A stretch of 64,000 nucleotides of DNA from Carallia brachiata (Eukaryota > Streptophyta > Magnoliopsida > Malpighiales > Rhizophoraceae). This document shows, one piece after another, positions 38,699 to 50,498 of the stretch. A program made the translations under genes and the position numbers. How positions within the stretch are numbered: the stretch's first letter is position 1; each line of letters starts with the position of its first letter. The stretch covers positions 1,053,576 to 1,117,575 of the forward strand of contig JADCRB010000043.1 in NCBI GenBank assembly GCA_021464245.1. Direction: 5' to 3'. The notes below the pieces were generated by a model. The model saw nothing but the letters and a program-made list of their open reading frames with translations. It was not told the DNA's origin and did not search any database.

Positions 38699-39489
38699 TA
38701 TTAATTTATTTATTGGAAATAGTTTGGCAGTACCGACGGCGAATGGATAGGCTGCCGGCGTATTCCTTTCCCACCTCCAGCCGCCAGGGTCAACGGCACG
38801 CCCAATTCGTTTTAGGCTCTACCTCAGCGCTCCAAGTCCACCGTCCCTCCGCAGGCAACTCGCCCAATTTTATTGTGGGTCGTTACAATTTGAGAAATGA
38901 AATCTTAATCATTGCTCAAAACTCAAAAGAAAATCCCGAATTTTCGCCCCCATCCACCATCTATTTTCTTTCATTTTTCTCTCCGTATAAATTATGATTT
39001 GAATTCTAGAATCGTTAGCACTCCACCAACTGTTATGTGAACAATCCACTTCAAGTGGTAGATTCTATTTTAAGAATTGTTAAATGAAAATGACAAGAAA
39101 TTAAATGCTAAATATAACCAACATATTTACAAATATTATTTTTGTTAATAGAAAAATTTTTTCATGAATTTTTTTTTTCACTGCGCTGGGACTTATTAGA
39201 ACAGCTAATTTTAACCAGGCAGACATGAACTTTCAGTTACCTTTTTTTTCGGAAAACTTTTTTTAAAAAAAAAATATATGGAAAGAGGCACCGTTACTTT
39301 GGAAATATGTTAAAGTTGTACAGTGCAATTTAAATCTTGTCGGAGTACATTGACTTCGGAGCACGCCACGACCTTGGAACAATATAAAACCAGAAAAGTC
39401 TACAATCAAAAACTCAGTTCTACGGCCAGGTAATACAAAGGTAAAGTAGTGGCCTGGTAATCCCGAAGGTCTGGCTTTAGGGAGAAAGG
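38699..39489. other. Intergenic region between OGG1 and proteasome copy 2
   Basis: OGG1 promoter side with GC-rich sequence to about 38880, then AT-rich DNA. From about 39300 the sequence matches the 3' flank of proteasome copy 1 (about 31830-31988). No gene recognised. Confidence 0.5.
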
Positions 39490-42400
39490 TCAATCCATCC
39501 TTCCCTTCAAAATCCTTTCTCTAACTTCCGTGGGGGTACTGCAGGATAACAACATTAGAACAATTAGATCAACTAAATAATGGCTCAATACATAAAAACA
39601 ACAGTAAATACACGAGTATTTCAGAATGAGAGAAAAAAAAAAAAAAAAAGAATAACTTCCAATGACACATCTAACAGGGGGAATCCATGAAAATACTAGA
39701 AAAGGAAAGAATAACTCCGGGTCGGAAAACCATTTGGAAGCAAAATCTTCTTGTTTAAATATAATATATTTATTGTGCACATCCCATACTCGTGATGAAA
39801 CACTTACACGATGCACAACTTGATCAAGCTCCAATAGATCATTAATGATGATCAGTAAAGTTTCTTACGATGTCATGACTGGAAAAGAAATGCTTCCAGA
39901 AGCTAGAATTCATTGTAACTCTAAATCACAAATTAATGATGGGAGGACTTACACAACATAGACGTGTCCTCCCCAGCCACTCAAGCAGTCCCGATCTACT
40001 GATGATAGCAGTGCTTGGGACACAGTTTCAAATAATTCCTCAGGTTCCTGCAGAGAAAACCAAATAGAAATGGTGCTCTCATTACATTGAACAAAAGACT
40101 GTCATTTCGTTCGGCAGCATTATAACAATAACCAACTGTAACAGAATTTCAGATACTAGCCAAAATGCAAAAAAAGTGTACATCTTCTGACATCCCGGAA
40201 TTTCCAAAGCTTTCTTGTGTCAACATGCAAAAAGAAAATTTATGACCTAAAAAGAAGGTTATTGGTGACAGGGATAAAAAAAGCAACTGCAACAGCTCAG
40301 TCAAACTCTTCTCCCATTTTTCTGGCATTCCCTCCACTCAGTGCCATATTAGCTCATCCCTGTAATTTCTTTTGTTTTTTTTTTTTTTCCCGGTTACATC
40401 CTCTGTAATTTCTAGTACAAATAAAACAAGGTTATTGGTGACATGGATAAGAAAACAACTGCATCAGTTCAGTCAAAAACTTCTCCCATTTTTCTGGCAT
40501 TACCTCCACTTAGTGCCATATTTGCTCATCCTCTGTATTTTTTTTTTTTGTTTAGTTTCATCCTCTGTAATTTCTACTACAACTTGATGAATAATAATGT
40601 CAACAGTTCAGTCAAGGCTGCACTTATGTTGCACTGCTTGTGGATGCATCTTACCTCCACAGAGATGGATTTTTTAAAACTAACTCAGGACCTGTTGACA
40701 TTGTCCACTTTTGGAATCATCTAACCCACAATATATCCTAGTTGGTTTTTGTGCCAATTTGTTGCCAATGAATGCATTACCTCAAACATAAGTACTATAC
40801 CTAGCCAACCTACTCATATCAGTTAAAAGATCCAAGTCACTAACCATGTCAGGCTTGAACATTGCTTCACATGCACCATACAGTGATTCTGAAGCTGTAC
40901 CAGCAACGACAAAGTCTTTTGCAAGCTCCCTGCATTTACATGGGATTGAGTATTGTAAAACAAAATATCACTCTGATATCAGCAAATACAAAATCACTAA
41001 AAAAACATTTCTATACAATAAAAGTACAAAGATTATAAAACTCCTTCTAGAAAACTAGTAGAAAGTTTGAACAAGCATACAGGACTCCTAATAGTTCTTA
41101 AAATTAGACAAGTTAAAGATCAATGCATTTCATCCCCACATGAACATTAGCACATTTAATTTGATAAAGAACGCAAAAGTGCCGGTGCTTCGAAAAAATC
41201 AAGAAGTAGAAAGAGAGAAGAGGCAACACACTTGGCTCCAATTGAGTCCATTGTGCAAATGAATGGCCTGTTTTCGTCACTCAATCCAGCAATCACAGGT
41301 TGGCAGAAATATGGACCAAACCTGACAAAGAGTAACAAATATAAGAGCGTATAAACTAGAAAAAAGAATTCATATTTGTTGCAAAGACAACAGGTTTCAC
41401 ACTAGATGCTTGTGACGGATGATAGATATTACCATTTGATATGCATCAATAGAAAGCCACATGAATTATTCTCAGTTCTTCTTAACTAAAAGTTAGAAGA
41501 GAGACAAAGCAGAAAAGAAGTCTCATAATAACTCTACAGCGCACACATACTCCCTACCATAATACAACAACACCATGTTTAAAAGAAAAAGTGCAGAATG
41601 ATAACTAGCATAGCAAACAAAAATTTTGGCACATTAAAAATATATATATTATCACTCTGATATGAAAACAATTAACTTAAGAGATTTCACAAACCTTTTC
41701 TCATAGAGGAGAGCAGAAACAAGGCTAGCAAATGTTTCAGGTTTTATGTCTCTCTCTTCTCGGAGCTGATACAATTTATGACGAAAGACGAGTCTCTGAT
41801 ACCTAAAACCATACATAAAAAAAATATGTAATCATTTCAAGCTACACATAACTACAAGACCATTGAAAAGACATCATAATCAGAACAAGCACTGGCGAAA
41901 CAAACAATGATCATGAGATGCACACGTTGTTCCTAGCAGGCTATTACAATCCTTACTAAGTAAAGGTATCTAGACAAATCAAAATGTAAAGCGTATAAGT
42001 CACAGCAGATTCTAACTCGTGTAAAGCCATTGAATTCATCATGCATGCATGATTTATATCTTTATATCCTCATACGATTTGGTCGGGAGAAGACTATAAA
42101 TCATTGGGAATATGCTATTCTCGATCATTACCTTCCTCCTTCAAACACGACCGTAAATAAAACAGACATAGAGATTTCAAAGCTGTAGCATTTTTTTTGT
42201 AAATATAAGTCATCCTTGACTCTTAGTTAGCAAAAATTGATAGCAGGGAATTGGTTAAGTTAGGTTTGAAACGAACGCCCATAGTTCTACTCCTAAATAA
42301 ATAACTAAATAAAATAAATAAAATAAAGAGAAAGCAAAAGGTAGCAATAAATAGGATTATTCAACAAAATTCGAAAAAAAAAAAAAAAGATAGAGAGGAA

Positions 42401-42730
42401 GTAAGAGAAGTTACAGAGTTTGAGCGTCGGTGGCAAGGCCGGAGAGACCAAGGAAGAGACGGTCGTGGATTTTGTAGATTCGCTGGAAATCGGTGGCAAT
42501 GGTTTGGAGCTGAACTCCCAATCGGCGATCGCTGGCTATAGCGAAGCAGTTCTTGCCAACCATCGCCACCAGGGCGCTCCCATTGTACTCGAATATCTGC
42601 AATTGTTTCCAACCCAAGTCCATAAAAACAAATAAATGAAAACAAACCGCTCCATCACGTGCCTCCTTGTTCATGTAGAAAATTCGAGAAACCAAATTAG
42701 GGTTTAAGGGAAAACAGAACGTACCGACAT
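39490..42730 (-). CDS. PBC2: 20S proteasome subunit beta type-3, copy 2
   Basis: Seven minus-strand exons: 42730-42725, 42596-42415, 41802-41695, 41321-41232, 40929-40845, 40047-39953, 39538-39490; same exon sizes as copy 1, 204 residues, no lesion. The protein is nearly identical to copy 1. Changes seen include [16 protein letters not shown] where copy 1 has [16 protein letters not shown]. Intron 5 (40048-40844) contains a locally repeated block: text around 40236-40370 recurs at about 40430-40600. Same predicted role as copy 1. The conserved reading frame implies selection on both copies or a recent origin, but intron divergence argues against a very recent one. Confidence 0.96.
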
Positions 42731-43088
42731 CGGCAGATTTAATTGAATCGAAAACAGCAGAGAAAGAAAGAGGTAGCAGCAGAAATTTTCTCAACGATAT
42801 AGATTCTTTTGTCTCAGCAAGAAAGCGAGTAGGAGACTTCGCTCAGTTTAAACCGAAACCCGAAAAAAAAAAAAAAATCAATAATAAAAGTACTGAAGAA
42901 TTGGGATCCTGCGCTGACTTGGAGGACAATACAAGCCAAGCCCAACAGGTTTTTTTTTTTTATAAATAATTGAGGTGAGGAGGAGGAAAGGGATGGAATT
43001 TAGGCTGGGCCTGTTTAACTGGATTGGGCTTTCTAGGCTGTTCGCTTTGTTCTGTCTCAGACTTCTCACGTTAGTGTTTTGTTTTTTG

Positions 43089-43119
<31 letters not shown>

Positions 43120-44139
43120 TGTTTTTTTTTCTCGGCTATCTCCCGCCTTTAATTGCTCTGCCAATGCCATGGATGGTGTGGTTCATCTGCTTCGAATAAA
43201 AGATCCTGGAGTATTATCAAGGTTTTTTTAGTAAAATTAAATTTACTTTTATTTTTTGAGATCACGAATAATCTCATGACATTTACTTGAGATTATGAAT
43301 GGTTCAATGAGATTTACCAAGCATTGTAAAATTTGCTCTATCACAAGTTTGGTATAAATTATCTGACTAACTGACTTATTTCAGATGAGAATTCAAATGA
43401 ATCTCTCTAACGGGACTATAGGATATTACCTTGTTTATCAATTTTTAAAATTAAAAAAAAAACTCTTTTAATTTGTTCCGACCTGTGCATTTCAATTTTC
43501 TTCTGATTTTTTTTTTCGGTAAAAATGAAAAAGCAGGGATAAGAAAAATATTGTAGTGTTGTATAAAAAGGACGCGATGATACAAATAATTATGCCATAT
43601 TTCGCGTTATATAGTGAATTGTAAATTTAGTCAAACTTACAATTTCTTACCCGGCTCCAAATTTCGTAGCCAATCCCACCGCACAAGTGATGGTGGTCGT
43701 CTTTCGGATTCTAAGTTATGGATAATTTTGTATGCCGCATATCGCTGTCTGACCAAAAAAACCGGCAATTGATACGCCGTAATTATTTTGAGGAATTTGT
43801 TATTTAGATTAAAAATGAACCAACACCACTTCTCGTCTCATCTAACCAAAGAACCTGTACCAACAAAGCGAATAGCCTAGGTAGCTCTTTGTGAAAGTAT
43901 CTGCGAACGATGCAGGAACTTGAAAGGCCGAGAAGCAGAGAAAAGAGTGAAAAGAGTGAAGAAAATTGAGGGAATATCGAGTGTCTTTAAGCCTTTTGAG
44001 AGGCAATATGTCAATCTGTTCATTAACTTATGTTCCAGAAACCAATGGCTTTTTAAAATTCACAAGGGAAAGGATCCTGGTCTCTGCTAATTAATGCACC
44101 AATCGAAAGCCTCGCCAGAATATAAGTTGAGTATCCACA
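42731..44139. other. Intergenic region upstream of proteasome copy 2 and downstream of NRAMP
   Basis: No gene. From about 42890 the sequence is repeated, with gaps, at 50899-53500, marking the start of the NRAMP tandem unit. It carries the uninterrupted site TTAGTGTTTT (43071-43080) that in the sister unit is split by a PIF/Harbinger-like element. Confidence 0.6.
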
Positions 44140-44880
44140 CTAAGTCATAATTCCATGAGTGTCCTGACCCATTTCCAGAGCATCGTCTGATATTCCTTGC
44201 TCCCTTTCTGTGCGGCTACTTTGGTCAATTGGGTCACTCTTCTCTGCCTCGACGTAAGTGAATAAAGTATCTTTTCTAAGCGCTAAACATATAACTGCGA
44301 CAACATAGACTGCCATTAGGGGAAAGACAAGGATCCCAATGAACACATTTCCTACTTTGGGTAATTTGTTATGAAGCAGCCAACCCACAAAGCTTGAAAC
44401 TAGGTAATACACATTGATCCCAATTATCAATAGGCCCAAAATCCACGAGAGAACAGTAGTCTGCAAAAAAAAAAAAAAAAAAAAGAGCATAATGTTCAGA
44501 TTGCTTGTGCCTGGTGCCTAGGATACGATGAATAACTCAAGAGAGTAACTTACATAAATTGAGCTCTTGTGTGGTCCCATTTTCTTGGAACTGCTAGTGA
44601 ACTTAAGAAGAGGGATGAGTGCAAACGGAAGCTCAATTGAAAGAACAATCTGGAGAAAGTTCATTGAAGTGCAACAAATTTTTAGTTAAACTTGTTTGAG
44701 AGTATAAAGAAGAAGAATTGGATTAATATCATATGCAGAATGGTAATTGAATTATTCATTTTCCAACTGCTGAGATGATGATTAGCCTGCTCGCCCCAGA
44801 AGATCCGCTTATAATGGTGACAATAAGACTTGGAAAAATGGCCATGCTTCCAGTCATCAGATTCCTTGCCCACTGTTTCA
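44140..44880 (-). pseudogene. 3' fragment of an additional NRAMP copy (exons 11-13)
   Basis: Minus strand: truncated exon 11-like 44880-44768, complete exon 12-like 44649-44554, complete exon 13-like 44460-44140 ending in TAG. Sequence starts abruptly inside exon 11 after a poly-T/poly-A junction (44881-44908), where the proximal copy's exon 13 is cut off. The exon 13 frame is open and encodes a TM segment ([17 protein letters not shown]), WLLHNKLP and the C-terminal tail [10 protein letters not shown]. It may serve as the 3' end of transcripts from the proximal copy, but splicing would have to skip duplicated exons. Confidence 0.8.
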
Positions 44881-44907
44881 TTCTTTTTTTTTGGTCAAAA
44901 AAAAAAA

Positions 44908-47900
44908 CAAAAGGTTGAAACTACGTAATACAAATTGATGCCAATGATCAATAGGCCCAAAACCCATGAGAGAACAATAGTCTGCAAAATAAATAAATAA
45001 ATAAAAAAATAATAATAATAATAATAAATAAATAAACAAACAAAGGGCATAATGTTTAGATTGCTTGTGCCTGTTACCTAGGACATGATGAATAATTCGA
45101 GACAGAAACTTACATAAATTGAGCTCTTGTGTGGTCCCATCTTCTTGGAACTGCTAGTAAATTTAAGAAGCGGAATGAGTGCAAATGGAAGCTCAATTGA
45201 AAGAACAATCTGGAGAAAATCCATTGAAGTGCAACAAATTTTTAGTTTAACTTGTTTGAGAGTATAAAGAAGAAGAATTGGATTATCATTTTATTTTATT
45301 TTATGTTTTTAGGTTTAGAAGAATTGGATTAATATCATATGCAGAATGGTATCTAACCGATGTAACGATGATTAGCCTGCCTGCCCCAGAAGATCCGCTT
45401 ATAATGGTGACGACAAGACTGGGAACAATGGCCATACTTCCAGTCATCAAATTCCTTGCCCACTGTTTCAATCTAATATTCCAGAAACCCTGAAAGTTAT
45501 AATAAATCACGAAAATTAAAGAATATATGGTTATAAAATTCCTGAAATGAGTTCGGCGCACTGTGTATGATGATTTAATTAAAAATTTAAGACCTGCATG
45601 ATATCCTGTCCAGCATAAGTGCTGTGATTGTGGAGCTTTGACCCAAGGCTACCAATGCAATCCCATAGACGATCGAGCTCGACTTTCCTAGCACGTTCTT
45701 TATAAAAGCACGCCAACACATTAAAAATGAATAGAAATTGTCTCTCAAATCCAAGTACAATTCGTGTGTTGTGTAAAAGCACATAAAATTGCTACAAATA
45801 TACATAATATATTTCAGTAGTTAAAACCTTAGAATTTCAAATTAGAAAATAAAATTTGGATATCCTAGATTAAAGGAGAAAGACTTTGTATGTATGAATG
45901 AATGCACAAACCTTGAGTACGAAAGAAGCAGATTTAGCAGTGAGATTGTTGCACTGATCAAGAATCTCAGGTGTGACATTATTAGGAGAGCAAACAGCAC
46001 CAGAAACAGAAACGATTGATATATTAATTATTAATGCTAAAAATATTGCAAAACTCAGCTCCATGACGAAGTATCTTCGTGCATCCTGAAAAAAAAAAAA
46101 AAAAGGCAATATAAATAATATAATTTTATTTTTTTCTCAAATAAAAAAAAAAGAAAAAACTACATTTCCGAAAGAAGAAGCGTCCGAATTGCTGCCCGAA
46201 TGCAATTAGACAGATTTAATGTGCAACCGACTCGAATTGCATGTGTAACCAATTATAAGAAGAAAATTGCTTCTTATATTTAGTTGCACATGCAATTCAA
46301 TCGGTTGTACATTGAATCTAACTGGTTGTATTCGGACAGTAATTCATGTATATTTTTTTCTGGAAACGTAACAGTAATTAAAAAAAAAAAAGATTGTTAG
46401 CTTAAGTGGCTACTTGTTCGGTAAAAAGTACAACTCGAAAGGATCATAGAAGTAATCTATATATATGTAAAAATGGTCCTTTTTTAAGAATTCAATTCTA
46501 CACGATTGTTTTAAAATTGGCAGCATAAAGATGCAAATTAAATTGAAGACAAAAATAAGCACAAGGAACGAAATTGATTATTTCCTGAACCATTGAAATG
46601 GTTTTAATATTCAACTCGAATGTTTATTTTTAGATGCGGAGGATTGATTTTGTGAGATATGCTGATTGGCCAAAAAAGAAAATTTTCTCATAGAGTAATT
46701 ATTCAATAGATGACAGTATATTGGATAATCACAGGCCACATTATCAATTATTAGATCAATCCCAAGTCTAAATTCTTCTGCTACAGGAAGGGGGGGTGTT
46801 TGGGCCTTTACAGAGTGCAATTTTCATTGTTTTTCTGCTATTCATATAATTATTGTTGGCTTACATTGATTCCATCGACAGTATTGGGTACTTTTCTGGA
46901 GAGCACGAGAGCAGAATGGAGAAAGAGATTGTGCCTATTTGGCAAAACACGAATTAAACAGGAATCATATTTAATATAACGTATAACCATGGACTTAGTA
47001 ATGGATTATGAAATTATATATATATACACACACACACATAATGTGCTAATTGTATTTGCAGATAAATATAGCATAAGAGCATGGTTTAGTCCGAGAAATT
47101 GTCCTGAATGTAACAACTTATCAATTTTACGTAACAATATTCATATTTTACTTAACAAAAAAATTAAGTAAAAAATTTACTTTACAAATATAAATGTTTT
47201 TACTTAAAGTTAATAGTTTGTTACATTCAAGACGCATCCTAGAGTCAAAATTCTCCTGTAACTAACCTTTTGCCATAACATAAATCTTACGGGATGACAA
47301 GCGAGCCAATTAGAGCGATGGCATCGGAGGCAGCTCCGTGGCCGGATAACTTCGGGGTGAACAGGCCTTTAAGAACCTCGGATGTGGAAGGCTTCACGTA
47401 ACTCATCTCTCCGAAGAAACATGCGGCCATAATGAAGACCAGTAATGCTATAAGCAATTCTAATTTCCTTGCCTGCCCAAAATATTTATTTATTAGAAGA
47501 AAAGAGAAAAACTTGGACAAGGAGAAGGAAAGAAAATATTCCAACAATTTCACAGTATTCCTTAACGTATGCAATCACTATATTTGTTTTTGTTTTTGTT
47601 TTTTTTTTTGTTTTTTGTTTTTTGTTTTGGTATTTTAGGAGGTAAAAGATATATAACAAAACTTGCTGCTAAACAATGGGCCTGACCATATGGTGGGGTT
47701 CTGTAAGTACCCATAGACACCCGATAAGACCGATATCATTTACACTTTGGCACAAGAGACTTCTCTTTTGGAATGAGAAGGAAAATTAACTCAATTATTT
47801 AAGTGAAGTTATCATATTTATTACTTGATAATAAAACACATGGCTCTAGTTAATTAATAAGATTTCCAAGTCCATGCCCAATTGCAAGAAAGCGGAAGGT

Positions 47901-50498
47901 CAAAAACTGAAATTCTCTCAAAAGACACATTGCCAAGTAACCTCAATAAAATATTCCGACAAATTATGCTAAAACTTAAAAGCATGGGACATTTTGCTAT
48001 ACGGCAGTGGTATGTTACGAAGCAAAAGAGTCATCTTGAGTTGGCTTGCTATTTATGTGATGCATGAATTAGTTACCGTCCCATTCGTCTTTTATTTATA
48101 AGAGCAAGAGGGCAAGAAATAAAAGATGGTAGTAATCGATCGATCGACGTACGAAACTTGCATCATGACTTATCAACCTAACATAATATTTTGAAGTCAA
48201 AGGCTACATATCAAAGGAAGTCCGACTAGTGAGACGCGAAAAGTAACAATGGTTCGGAGACGCAGATACCCATATTAAAAGGGGATAGAATTGTCCCAAT
48301 AAAATAAGAAAAAAAAATAATCATTCAAGTCTTCTACCGTTATTATTTTTGAGTCTCTCAAATTTTTTCTGCAAAAGAATCTAAACGAATAACGTATGGT
48401 CACAAAACTAGCTCAGTTTCTTTTTTTTAACATTAAAATTGAAGTTGACATTTTAAAGGAATCTGGGGAAATTAAAGTTGTTTCGAGTCCCCGAACTCTT
48501 CCCAAGATTTTTTCTTGTGTGGCCTACTAGGCCAATCAAATTGGGTTTTTTTTTTCCAAAGAAAAAGCGTCGTGGATATATTAGTCGTTGCATCTGTGAG
48601 TCAAAGACAGAGTAATCTCTCGTTTCAATACCCTATTTAGCCATTTCATAGCGATAGACTCACTACCTAAACACTGTTTAACCCGAAGGTAGCTTCAACA
48701 GTGGATTATGGACTGGGGTCGGACTAATCTAGTTGGTTTCAATGTCCTAGTTGTTAAACAAGATGATTGGAGAGGGATCGGATATGGATGGCGGACTATA
48801 TGCGTAGATAAGCAAAGTTAGGACTATTTGATACAAGCACAAGCATATACATACATAGACAGAGAACTTATTGTAATCTTATATTTATTAAAATTACCCC
48901 GTATCTTTGGACACCAAGAAGCAAAAGAGAGCTGAAACCAGTCATTATTATAACTCCAGCCCAAAGTGGCATGTGAAATAGAGTGTTCAAAGCGAAGGAT
49001 GTTCCAATCGCTGCCAGGAAGAGTTGAGATTATAATTTGTTAGTTAAACTACCAATCTGGAAAGCTTAGAGCTTTGATGTGTAACTCAAGAAGAAGAATT
49101 TAAAAATCAGACAAGTCTGGCATAAGAAAATCATGCCTTCCGGTATGTCGGCACCGATGACTGCTGTCTCAGCTAGTAACCAAAGGCAAACATTGACGAA
49201 TTTTGGATACTCAGCTTTGCACATCTTCGCGAGGTGTTTTCCTGAAAATCCAACGCTATAGACGTGAAAATCGATATGGGAACACATAAAAACTAGATTT
49301 GACGCGTCACCCTTGGAGAACAAGTGTAAATGACTGAAAAAACGAGGAATCCCACTTGGAAAAACGATGAAAGGTTCAAGCAAAATATAAATGAAAGCAA
49401 AAGACTCCCAGCTCAAATTTTCAAAATTTTGAATAAAAAATAGTGTCACAGACTCATAAAAATATTATCTTTGTATGAAAAAATATTAGGTACACATATA
49501 TTCATATGCATATTTTTACATACTTGAATATAATAATTATTTTTTGTATTGTATTAGCAAAAAATTTTTTTTGTGAAGAATTTCGTATAATATTTGCACT
49601 TTATATTGAGAATAACACTTATTTAAATTTTAATTTTAATTCTTTGTAAAAAAGTAAAAAATAATTTTTACTCCCTCCGAGTGCTGCTCAGTGCAGCATC
49701 TCGGTGAACCTAGCAGTGTAGTTATTAATATTCCCAATACATACCAGTGATTATACCGCGATTTGCAGCGACAGACTGGATAATGAGAGCGAAGATCAAT
49801 CCAATCAAAATCAACCATAGGAGCTGCAACCGCAGCAAACCAAATGGGTTGTACTAATTAACTGGTTGCTTTTTGACCTGGCACACATATACCGTATACA
49901 CGGAATCAAATTCAAGAAGTTTAGGGGCTCCTTCCGTTCACCTGATATCCGTGGTTTGCTCCTGCTTGTAAATCTGTTTCCACTGTACACATGCACATGA
50001 CACCGGGAATTGATGTACAAATTTTTGAACACATGCACAAAGAGATGTAGATGGAGGAGATATCAAGGCTTACTATTATTGGGATCAAGATAAGCCATCG
50101 AAACAAGGAAAGCAGGTCCTACATACGATAAGAGCTTTCTCCATCCAGTTCCGGGCACCTGTTCATAAAAAATTTAAAATAACTGGTAGCCAATAACAAT
50201 GATACAACAAAGAAACAAAAATGATCGATCACGACTACTTAATTTGTTGAAATTCAAACTTGTTGTTACCAATGTACTCATGACTGTAATATGCATGCGT
50301 ACAAGGGTGTCCGAGGCAAAGAAGCAAAGCTACAGCGTAACCTTTATATAATAAAAGAATAGAATGATTGACCTCGGAAATCAGGTTGGGATCATCATGA
50401 TCAACGTGATGAAGTGGGGTCAGGCCTTCCAAATGAACGATCGCAATGCCGTTGATCCTGCAAGCACCTCTGCTTGAGCTTGGAAGTATCTTATTCTG
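44908..50498 (-). pseudogene. NRAMP metal transporter, proximal copy, damaged
   Basis: Minus-strand exons: about 50480-50373 (start missing), 50158-50074, 49982-49942, 49823-49745, 49241-49137, 49010-48898, 47472-47291, 46934-46865, 46085-45912, 45697-45594, 45489-45358, 45209-45114, then a truncated exon 13 from 44981 to about 44910. Homology to the distal copy is high in every exon. Defects: no start codon homologous to that of the distal copy; exon 10 is one base short (104 versus 105 nt, near 45623), shifting the frame; exon 13 is cut off. TM6 reads VIPH where the family and distal copy have VMPH, TM1 reads DPNN, and exon 6 has one extra Ile codon. A CTTTCTAGCAG before AATAAG at about 50484 could act as a splice acceptor for an unseen upstream first exon. 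Confidence 0.82.
46186..46345. mobile_element. Hairpin-forming MITE-like insertion in proximal NRAMP intron 8
   Basis: About 70-bp arms pair imperfectly around a small loop near 46258-46272. The arms share GAATTGCATGTG and CCGAAT blocks in inverted order. The distal copy's intron 8 lacks this segment. No target duplication was recognised. Confidence 0.6.

Larger units (their letters stand above)
42890..50498 (-). repeat. NRAMP tandem duplication, proximal unit
   Basis: Contains the proximal NRAMP copy, a 3' fragment of a further copy, and downstream DNA matching the region after 50899. Homology to the distal unit stops at about 50498, within the first coding exon. Boundaries are by eye. Confidence 0.75.

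Noticed and set aside
47432..47638. Plus-strand open frame across NRAMP exon 7
   Set aside because: Antisense to a conserved exon and ends in a homopolymer-encoded Phe/Cys run; a shadow.
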